Below, in pieces: positions 41,471 to 50,071 of a stretch of 64,000 bases of DNA (within the stretch, counting starts at the first letter, position 1; each line of letters opens with the position of its first letter). The notes beneath the pieces are model-generated. The model worked only from the letters and a program-made list of their open reading frames with translations. It ran no database searches and was not told the DNA's origin. The stretch spans positions 1,736,001 to 1,800,000 of the forward strand of contig JAGKQI010000101.1 of assembly GCA_018806915.1 (NCBI GenBank), given 5' to 3'. A program made the position numbers and the translations under genes. This stretch comes from Phytophthora colocasiae. Lineage: Eukaryota; Oomycota; Peronosporomycetes; Peronosporales; Peronosporaceae.

Positions 41471-43174
41471 ATGGAGATCTCTAACGACGCCTCCTCGAGG
41501 CGAAAGACGCTGCCTACGACGTCTGACGAGCCACTTGGTAGTGGCAACACATTCGGTCTTCAGCTCTGCGGGTCGTCTGCGCTCGAAGACCTCGATGTCG
41601 GTACGAAATGACCGCAGTAGTGTCCTAATTCTCCACTACACATTTTAGTCGCTAATTAATTTCTGTACTTCAGATTTCCTGGTTCCTGGAGAGTTAGAAC
41701 TACATACAGAGACGATGGAAGATGTTCCACTTCAATTGAACGTCTGTGGCGTTGTGGGACCTTGTAAAGAGGGAGAATCGATGGACGATGTGGATTTCAA
41801 TTTCTTCTCGGACTTACTGCAGCCTGACAAAGAGCTTCTGCCCATAACCAACGAGTTCGGGGACGCGTCACCAACAGCTGACACTGTCAGTAGTGATTCT
41901 GCCGATGTAAGCAGCACAGAGGAGATAGAGAGGCCCAAAAAGGCGAAGAAGACACTGTCGTCCGCTTCATCGTCTTCTTCGATGGAGATGGTCGAAGCTG
42001 AGGCTGAACGGGAGCAAGAAGGTAGGCCAGTCGACCGCAAGGCGAGACGCAGAGCTCAAGTCGCCAGTAGTGCTCGACGACTACGATGCAAGAAGAAGTA
42101 CGAGATGATGACGCTCAAGACAGAGTCCAATTGCTTAGAGTTGCAGTTGGAAGCTCTCCGGTCGAAGCATAAACAGATGCGAGCCAACAATGCTGTCGCA
42201 GCGTGGGAAGAAAGAGCTATTGCACAGCGCCATAAGCGGCGGCAGGCTGAGAAGACCAATGAACAGCTACGACAGGCTCTTTTCCTTCAAAGTGGCTTTG
42301 TGAGGAACCTCCGGTCGATGTTCTCTGATTCGATGCCTTGCAGCATTGAACTGAACATGCGCAACTTTCTGCACACGCCTACGCGTTTGCTAGAGGATCA
42401 ACATTCACGTATCCGGAATTTGGAGCAGGTGTGCACCGACGCTAAGCTCGTGATGGCCAAACAGATCATTATGGAGGAAACGGGCGGTATTAAACCGTGT
42501 ACGACACCACATATTGCCTGCCAGCAGATCGATCTAGGACGAGACGGCTTCGGGATGACTACAGTGGCTGTTTACGCGCTGGACACTCGGAACGCGTGCA
42601 AGACTTTCAAGGCCACGTGCAATGCCGTCATGAACTGCGCAGCGGTGTGGCCACACTATTCGCTTGTGAACTCCTCGTATAAAGCAGTGGAGTTACCTGC
42701 GACGGAGCTCAATATTCGATACGGAATTTCCCGCATTCTCTACGAAAGCGACGCCACAGGAGATCGAGTACCTGTAGAGAGCCGGGAGATCTCGTACTAC
42801 CGGATGACCAAGGACTGTGGCATCTTCTTGTGGGATTACGTGGATGCCGATGACGTTAATCCGCTACAAGAGGACACGACTGCCATGCGCTGCACCATCG
42901 GAGCGTAAGTTGATGCTGATTATGTGTTTGTGGTCGATTGAACTAACGATTTGTTGGCAGAGTACTGGTACGACCTGAGATCTGCATGGACGGCGTCGAG
43001 CGGATCGTTTGCCGTAATATCTGCACGAAGGTGCACATGATTGACCCCTCCACTCGCACACCAAGCTTGGACTCCAAGTTGGAGCGATTCTCCCAGTCGA
43101 GGCAGCAGTGTGCTCGAATCTGCGGGTCCTTAGTGTACGAGACCATCAAGAACAACGCAGGAATTGGTCAGTGA
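41471..43174 (+). CDS. bZIP/START-like protein, array gene 3
   Basis: Exons 41471-41600, 41674-42904, 42961-43174; 524 residues. The first exon adds an N-terminal extension of 43 residues absent in the others. Motif DDVDFNFFSDLL; basic region near 160-185 (RRRAQVASSARRLRCKKK) with Val at the Asn position and Leu/Cys changes next to the contact residues. The intron after the basic region is missing; only the last intron is shared. The C-terminal domain has MTTVAVYALDT, IFLWDYVDADD and VLVRPEICMDGVERIVCRNIC. The gene looks intact. Confidence 0.85.
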
Positions 43175-44309
43175 AAGTTATGTGTGCAGACATGTATAAT
43201 AAGCGTTCCTACTGCAATTCTAATTTTCCCTCCGCGACAAGCATTGACCCGTGTGATCTTTACCACATTGATCGTGAGGAATTTCCATAAAGGAGTACAT
43301 AGGTACTGATTTTTGTTCTACCACACCAAATTGGAAAAGTTCACTTGTATTTGGCCGTGTAGCTTCTTACAGATGTACTTAAGATGTACTTGGCGTTGCC
43401 TGAGTTGTTCCGCCAGGTACCACTACTATGAACGCGAATCTGAAACCCACACTGTTCTGCCAGCAATTTGACCCTGGTTTGAATCGCTTTCTGTGAACCA
43501 AACGTTTCGGTGCCAATGTTTCTGTATTTGTCATACGCGACGCAGAATAGTTCATGAGCGGGGTCAGAGGACTCAAGTTGCGTATCTGGTTGGCCCGAGG
43601 GTAGCTGCTTTCCCAAGGTGTTCCTCTTCTAGATCGAAAGGAGCCGTACCAAACGTCGACTTCTTCTTTGCGTTCTTGGTCATGGAAGTGAGAGTGAGGA
43701 AGTGAAAGTATTTGCGTTTCTCTTTTGAGTTGAAGGGGTGACTTACAGGAAACTAAAAAAGTAAGCAGGCAGATAGGAGCGAGCAACCGCAGTAGCGGAG
43801 AAGACCAAAACACACTTGTTTTCCACGGAGAAGCTTTGGGATTGAGGGGGAAACCTCGCAGGTGACAACCCCCTCTATAGTTAAGAACACGCAGTATCCT
43901 AACTGTCATATGTAAGATAGTCACTCGAGAACTGAGACTGGGCACAGGCTTCTTCAACTCTGGAGCTGGAAGCTGACGGAGCTCGACACGTCATCTCCAC
44001 AGAAACACTAAGTCTGGATGCGAGGATTCTTATTTACCGGTGTACATGTACATGTATTGGGAAAAGCAATTTGGTGTGGTAGAACAAAATCAGTACCTAG
44101 GTACTCCTTTATGGAAATTCCTCCATTGATCGTGCAGTGCACGCCAAGTTGAGGCCAATGCTGATCTTGGCACTGACGTGTGATGTGCTTCATTACAGTT
44201 TTGATTGGTCCATCTTGGCGCACCATCAAGTTCCGTCCTCGATTACGTGGACCGAAATTGTCAACGAATCTCGTGGTAGCGGTCCGCAACTTGCGGAAGA
44301 GCTTACAAC
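43175..44309. other. Spacer between array genes 3 and 4
   Basis: Apart from the FAR1/MULE-like fragment (43360-43690) no gene is supported. A minus-strand frame at 43379-43957 runs through the fragment in another phase and carries no motif. Confidence 0.4.
43360..43690 (-). pseudogene. FAR1/MULE-like fragment
   Basis: A minus-strand frame reads HELFCVAYDKYRNIGTETFG, then SQKAIQTRVKLLAEQCGFQI, RVHSSGTW and GNAKYI. This fits the N-terminal FAR1-type zinc-binding block of MULE-related proteins (F-x-S-x3-A... A-x3-GF... S... G-x-Y). No catalytic region follows. An alternative frame (MTKNAKKKSTFGTAPF) may be the original start. It is a short transposon or FAR1 relic between array genes. Confidence 0.35.
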
Positions 44310-44316
44310 TCATTCT
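44310..44316 (+). promoter_or_regulatory. Initiator-like motif before bZIP gene 4
   Basis: TCATTCT matches the oomycete Inr core TCAYTYY, 32 bases before the ATG at 44348. The flanking CAWTTT element is not present, so support is weak. Confidence 0.3.
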
Positions 44317-44347
44317 CCGAGCACCGCGCACGTGATACCAAAGCAGC

Positions 44348-45573
44348 ATGGCGTATCTTGGAGAGGGATCGACCAGCTCAATCGCAGTTGAGGGTATGGA
44401 TTTCGACATTAATTTGCTCAGTGACTTCCTGTTCCAGGCGGATGAATTGCCCAAAGTCGATGATGAACGGCCAACAGCAACGGATAGCACCAGCAGCAGT
44501 GACGACGCAGGAGCATCGCCTGATTCCCCTGTATTTACTGGAAGCGAGAAAATATCGGCTCGTAAGGCGAAACGAAGAGCGCAAGTCGCTGTGAGTGCTC
44601 GACGTCACCGATCTCGTAAAAAACACGAGCTGCTGGACTTGCGGAAGGAGGTGGAAGACTTTACTGACCAATTGCATTCACTCCGCTCGAAGCACGAACT
44701 ATTACGACCAGATGGAGCTGTGGCGGTGGTTCAGGAGTACACTATGACGCAGAGACACAAGAGACGACAGGCTGAGAAAGTGAATGAGCAGTTGCGGCGA
44801 GCGTTGGTGATGCAACGGCGCTTCTTCGCCTCCATGCAGAGTCTGGTATTGAACTCTTCAGTCACGAACGCCGAGCTCAACATGGCCACTTTGCTACATA
44901 CGTATACGCACTTGGGACGGACTGGATATGCACGTCGAAGAGACTATTTGACAATGTGCACAGACTCCAAGGCTGATTTGGCAGTACAGATCCTCCTTCG
45001 TGAGACGGAAGGGATCAATTTTGCTGGATCGCCGACAATTGTTACGCGGAGTGTACCAGTATTGACAGAGCAACAACAGATTGTGACGGCAATCGCTGCC
45101 TACTCGCTAGACTGTCTGGATCTTAAGACTGTGTTCGTGTCTGCTTGCTCTGCCATTCTTGGCTGCGGCACCGACTGGCCGCAGTACACTACGGTGTCGA
45201 AGGATGGTGAGATTTTGGACAAGCCTCAAGGACATATCAGCTATGCCAAGTCGAGTGCAAGTTACCAAAGTAGAGTTGACGCTCAAGTACATAAGGTGTC
45301 AGTGGAGTCCCGCTCGCTTGTATATTACCGAATGACCGACAGCTACGGCGTTTTGGTGTGGGATTTCGCGGATGAAGATGACCTGCATCCTGTTGAACCG
45401 GAGACGAAGATCAAGCGCGACCTCATAGGAGCGTAAGTATTTGTGATGGCGATTATTTTGTAGTTTTACTAACATTACGCTTGACTTTCGATAGAGCTAT
45501 GGTGCGCCGCGAGGTGTGCTGCGATGGAGTGGATCGATATGCACGAAATTGCACTCCTTTTCGTCGCCTTTAG
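44348..45573 (+). CDS. bZIP/START-like protein, array gene 4, C-terminus frameshifted
   Basis: Exons 44348-45432 and 45495-45573; 387 residues as read. The N-terminus is shorter than in the paralogs (motif MDFDINLLSDFL at about 17-28), and the basic region at about 72-95 is KRRAQVAVSARRHRSRKK with Val at the Asn position. The intron after RKK is absent. The C-terminal domain is normal up to VRREVCCDGVDR, then a small deletion near 45545-45560 shifts the frame and a stop follows. In the other frame the paralogous tail can be read on (LHSFSSPLAPEVGDYL) to 45689. The protein therefore loses about 40 residues, and the final CRxICT block is damaged. Confidence 0.8.
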
Positions 45574-45785
45574 CACCGGAAGTCGGAGATTATTTACAAA
45601 AGTCGGAAGAGGGAGCCAAGGCTTGCGGTGCCACCGTGTTCAACTACATTCGCGAGCAGGCTGTACAACCTTACATGGTCCGAGTTTGAAGCTGTGTTTT
45701 TCGCAAAATAAATTCATACATTAGGGATTATTATTCTCTGCACTTGCACACAAACATACACTTTCTACAATGGTTGTGGTCTAGC

Positions 45786-47505
45786 TCACACAACGACTTC
45801 TGCTTTGGGCATTCGTTTCGGATGTGTTTTCACCAGCAAGTTCCACGCAGAGTTCTCGACAATGTCGGCGTTGCGGCAGAATACGGTCAAAAAGGCCTCG
45901 TTCACCTTGCCACGAGGGTGGGTCATGACCCCAACGGGTGGTGTGCTGTGCGTGATGGAACGGAATGTGGTGCGTACACTTTGGTCAGGCGTGGGCTCCG
46001 ACTCAAGAATCATACTGCACGAAACAAAATGAGGCGTTAGTACAAGTTCAAGCATAGGAAACCCAAGAGAAGACGTACCATCCAACTTCGTCGTTGCGCA
46101 ATGTCGTCTCTGGGTTTTCGTCTGCTGGAGGAGGGTACAGGTCGTCATCTGTGATGGTTTCCCACGTGATCATCACGTAGTCATCACGCACATGTCGCCG
46201 AACCAAGAAGTACGAGTGGAAGTAGACGATTTGCCCCTTGTGATCACGTAGGAGCGGAACGATCGTGCGTCCATATCGAGTGTTGGAGTCCAGCTCCATT
46301 AGCCGTTCACACGTCACGTGGCGTCGGAATCGCTCCGGAACGTCGAAAATAAAGTTCGAGAACGAGTTCCAGCAAGCCTCACCCACTTCGTGGTGAGTAA
46401 ATCCCGACACGATCCGTCCACGCACTTGTTTGATCTCCAGATCAGGTCCGTTCGAGTTCAACTTGATGTCCGTCAAAGGATACGACGTTTTAGGGCCAAA
46501 CTCAGCGCGAATGTACTGCTCCCCAATGACCATCCGCTTGTCGGCAATACGGGTCAACATATTAGACCGTTCGAGCGTATCGATAGGCAACCGGTGGTAC
46601 CAGTGTTGAATATGCGGTTTTTGCGGAGGCATGGAGATGAGACCAATACTTGGATTGGTGAGTACTCCTCCGCCCACTTCTTCGTTCTCTTCATCAACTT
46701 TCTTGCGTTTCCGGTGCTGTGTGATCACATCCTGCTCACGTTTGATACTGGTGGGGGAGGTGGATCCTTGGTGGTGGGTCATGATGGCCATTTGCTCCTG
46801 CAGCATCTGCACTTGCTCCCGAAGTCTCGCCAACTCTTCCTTCTGGCGGTTACGGTGCTTCCTAGCCGACTTGGCCACTTGGGCACGTCGTCGCAGCTTC
46901 TTTTCTTCTTCGGTGAGACTCTTAACAGGAGCGTTCAGGATCTCCTCCGAGTCCCTCAAACTCGAACCTCCACCGTCGCTACCGCCATGAACACTCGACG
47001 GTGGCGAAGATATGGGCGAATCCGAGCGTGTAGAGCTTGGAGCCGATGCAACACGAGGTCTTGGGCGTTGACGACCGCTTACCCGGGAATTCTTGCGTGG
47101 AGAAGAGCCGAAGAAGGTCTTCTGCTGCTTCGGAGCGTCGTGGAAGGCCGAAGGGGACAACAACGCGCTGTCATGAGCGTGTGGGAGGTTCAGAGGCTGG
47201 TGCAACAGACTGTCGTCGAAGGTCTTGAGCTGCAGCTGCGAGGCGGACGTGTCCGTCTGGTGCGTAGGCAGCGCCTGTACCGTAGCGGCAAAGTCCAAGT
47301 CAGCGATGGAAGAAGGGTAAACGCCCATGAAGAGCTCATTGTCGGATGAATCCACGGACTCCCCCTCGAGGAATGGGTACAGGTCGTCCGGGTGGAAAGT
47401 GTGCGCTAGTGGCGTCTCCATTGTCAAGCAGGAAGCGATCGATCTGCGCTGTGGCTGGTCTCTTGAGGACTGCCGACCCTGCTGTCGAGAGCCGTAAATT
47501 GTCAT
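45786..47505 (-). CDS. bZIP protein with divergent C-terminal domain, array gene 5
   Basis: Exons 46079-47505 and 45786-46014 on the minus strand; 551 residues from MTIYGSR (a second ATG at 47421, METPLAH, is possible). The basic region, about 205-230, reads RRRAQVAKSARKHRNRQK, with Val at the Asn position, followed by a leucine zipper (ELARLREQVQMLQEQMAIM). The N-terminal third is Ser/Pro-rich. The C-terminal half (HIQHWYHRLP to VVV) has YVMITWETITDDDLYPP and an intron near the end in a place similar to the + copies, so the domain is probably homologous but distant. Its 3' end faces gene 4. Confidence 0.8.
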
Positions 47506-48928
47506 AGATTGGGTTCTTTACATTTGATATTTTGGGCTGCCTAAACGACAGTTCAAGAGCATATGTAAAGAAATATAAATGTAACTACATATAAACAGCA
47601 GTTAACTTTACAAAAGACAAATGTAGTTGTACAAATCAAGATGCTCTTTAAATATTTGATTTCTAACTGTGATTGGGAACCTAACTCAAGAATATCGAAC
47701 GCGTTCACATCATGCGATGTGTGGACGCAGGAAAAACACCGAATCGAGTGTTTCCTAGACATTGACAAGCACTGAGGACAATGAAGCTGTTTCCCTGCCT
47801 TGAATTCTTGCCTGTTGCTCGCCTCATGCAGGCGTAGCGGAGGCTGTCGAGCCAGTCGAGTGTAGTGCGGAGCAATCGGTCTCTGGCGCGCGTAATCGCA
47901 ACTGGCCAATCAGAGCGCTGCAACTGATGAAAGGGAGCCGCGTCAGCTCATCGGTGCAGCGACGGTCCGTCACTTGACAGGTTGAAGTCCTTCCTCGACT
48001 CGCTTCAACCACGCGTCGATCATCCACTCCATGACCATCTTGGACAAAGAGAACGTTCTCCGCCTTGGGCAATGCGTTTTGTGACGAGCCTTGCCAGCAA
48101 GATGACACCAGTGCTCAGTACAGGGCACTGCGGCCAGGAGTGCTTGTAGCAGGTGATGCCAAGGCTCATGGTGGGAGGTTCCGACGGTGATTTAGTGGCG
48201 TTAAACGGGGCCATGTAATCGAGACGGATTTCATGAGCGGAGACGGGCAGGGAGGGGTCCGACTGTGCAGGTTGCAGTTCAAAGTCGATCAGCGTCAGCA
48301 GAGCAGCAGCCACTTTCTGAAGCTGCAAAAGCTCAGAAATGCTCTTGTCATGGGGATTGAGCACTGTCGATGACAAGCTGCCACTTTGACAAACTTCGGG
48401 GTCCCGAGTCGAAAGATTTGAGTCGAAGCTAGCGCCGCGCGGATCAGGAAGCCGACAACTTCAACGTGTTAAAGCAGGTCGTGAGACCGCGGTCCCAGCA
48501 AACGCGCCGTGCAGGCTGCAGTGCAATCGGACCGTGGTCGCGTCGTGGCCCACGACTCGTGGGTGAAGCGCAACACAGTGTTTAACACGGCCAGCGTAAG
48601 CCTTGATTGCGCGCTGGTTTGCCGGCGGTGTGGTGGTGATCGCGGTCCTGGTCCAGGCTGGATGTCTGCTCCGAACTTCAAATGCTCGAGCTTTGCTAAC
48701 TCTCAATCGACTGATGAAACACCCTGCGCACTAGAATCACAGAACTACACTGCGGCGGCAAAACTACATGTACATGTGCTAGCCCAAAATCTACAAGTTT
48801 TTCTTTAGTGTTGAAGAGCACGGACAGCAGACATGGTTGGAAACCACGTTGCTCAACGGAGCTGCTGTTAATCTCTGAAGCTGTGCATCATCACCTACAG
48901 GCTGATGACTGTACAGCAATCGTCATGC
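47506..48928. other. Intergenic region with one weak open frame
   Basis: Open frames on the minus strand at 48020-48376 and 47824-48108 are next to each other. See the separate entry for the first. Nothing else could be supported. Confidence 0.4.
48020..48376 (-). CDS. Hypothetical protein, weak resemblance to PHO80-type cyclins
   Basis: 118 codons starting MSSTVLNPHDKSI. The stretch PTMSLGITCYKHSWPQCPVL, STGVILLARLV has the spacing of the first cyclin helix in PHO80-like cyclins (P-x-I-S-I-x-x-Y ... C-S ... L-x-Y-I-D-R-L), but the rest of the cyclin box is missing; other frames downstream (47980-48080) look coding-like. It may be a decayed cyclin gene or chance. Confidence 0.2.
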   Translation of the reverse strand: MSSTVLNPHDKSISELLQLQKVAAALLTLIDFELQPAQSDPSLPVSAHEIRLDYMAPFNATKSPSEPPTMSLGITCYKHSWPQCPVLSTGVILLARLVTKRIAQGGERSLCPRWSWSG

Positions 48929-50005
48929 TTACGCGTCCTTGGTCTTCGGAGCACGCAGTCTTCTTACGAATCTGACGACATGGGTCAACATGACAAAGAC
49001 GGCTGTCGCGACGTACGTAGCGAAGATAAACGGCTCGTGCGGCAAGCTGCAGGCTATCACCGATGGTTTTCGAGTACCATAGTCGTCCACACGTGGCAGC
49101 CGCAGTAGCGCGTAGCTCGGATCGGGCCGCTGTCCCCACGAAAACGACGGGACGGTGTACTCCACTGCAGGTGCGTCTGGGTGCTGGTACGCGCACCAAG
49201 CGTGCGTATGTCCCGATAGCACCAGATCGGGCTGCACCTTGTCTAGTAGCTCCTTGGATAATTCGCTTGACAGAACGTGGTGGTGGCTCTGGTACTTGAA
49301 TTCGGGGGCTTCGTACGTGACGTGACCCGATTCGCGAAGACGTTCTTCTCCACACTGTAAATCGTCCAGGCGAAAGAGAGGCAAGTGTGTGAGTAGAATC
49401 ACACTTCCCTTCGTACGATCCCGTAGATCGGCAAAGTTGACGCTGTTGAGGAAGCTCCTGGCCTCCGTCTTGACCTCTTTACTGGCCACGTCCGAGTCCA
49501 GTGCCATCGTATTGAGACTCACAAAAGTGTGGCCTTGAATCTCGTCGATACGGTTCGCCTTACCGAATGTGACTTCATATCGCTTGAGATCCTCAACGCG
49601 CAGGTCCCGACCGAAAGCTGCGTCATGATTTCCAACTAAATACAATGTTTTCAAGGGCAACAAACTTCCAAATGCTCGGAAAAACCGGTCCGTGTACTCG
49701 TCCCAATCCGCACGCGGCGTCCAGCGCGTTCCCTCGTCAAACTGATCACCTAATATCAAAGCCACCTCTGGCTTGTGCACGTCCACCGCCGCCCGTGCGG
49801 CCATGCGCACTTGCCAATCTACCCACAGCCGTTCGACGTAGTGACGTCGTCGTTTCCCCAAGAGATGCACGTCCGTCACGACCAGTACAGTGAGTGCATC
49901 GTCTCTAGAGGTTGGTAATTGACAGCGCCACGCCTGCAGGTAGAACACGCCGCCTTGGCACAGCAAGATCACTACAGCTACAAGCGCCAGCTCCCATCGA
50001 CTCAT
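48929..50005 (-). CDS. MPPE1/Cdc1/Ted1-like metallophosphoesterase
   Basis: 358 residues, single exon. Members of this family remove an ethanolamine phosphate from the GPI anchor of proteins leaving the ER. The five metal-binding blocks are present: TDVHLLG (residues 44-50), GDQFDEG (about 86), GNHDAAFG (about 124), LLTHLPL (about 206) and SGHTHAW (about 268). A membrane span lies near each end (LALVAVVILLCQGGVFYL at 6-23; FATYVATAVFVMLTHVV near 328-344), so the catalytic part should face the lumen. The last residues KTKDA fit the KxKxx ER-retrieval pattern. Only 66 bases separate its start from the divergent gene at 50072. Confidence 0.85.
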   Translation of the reverse strand: MSRWELALVAVVILLCQGGVFYLQAWRCQLPTSRDDALTVLVVTDVHLLGKRRRHYVERLWVDWQVRMAARAAVDVHKPEVALILGDQFDEGTRWTPRADWDEYTDRFFRAFGSLLPLKTLYLVGNHDAAFGRDLRVEDLKRYEVTFGKANRIDEIQGHTFVSLNTMALDSDVASKEVKTEARSFLNSVNFADLRDRTKGSVILLTHLPLFRLDDLQCGEERLRESGHVTYEAPEFKYQSHHHVLSSELSKELLDKVQPDLVLSGHTHAWCAYQHPDAPAVEYTVPSFSWGQRPDPSYALLRLPRVDDYGTRKPSVIACSLPHEPFIFATYVATAVFVMLTHVVRFVRRLRAPKTKDA

Positions 50006-50071
50006 TATTTTATCGAAAGTTTTTTTTTTACCATATCAAGAGTGATGGTCTTTTTATTTGACCATTTGAAG
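50006..50071. promoter_or_regulatory. Short divergent promoter between the phosphoesterase and the BROMI-like gene
   Basis: The two start codons are 66 bases apart on opposite strands. A run of T (50021-50029) and GACCATTTGAAG before the + start are the only visible motifs. If the upstream ATG at 50045 is used, the gap falls to 39 bases. Both genes must share control sequence or start inside each other's leader. Confidence 0.5.

Noticed and set aside
43379..43957. Minus-strand frame of 192 codons as a membrane protein
   Set aside because: A hydrophobic segment is present, but the frame overlaps a better FAR1-like reading in another phase and shows no domain.
46318..47349. Plus-strand open frame of 343 codons
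   Set aside because: It is the antisense shadow of the bZIP gene 5 coding sequence and its composition (Arg/Leu-rich) follows from that.
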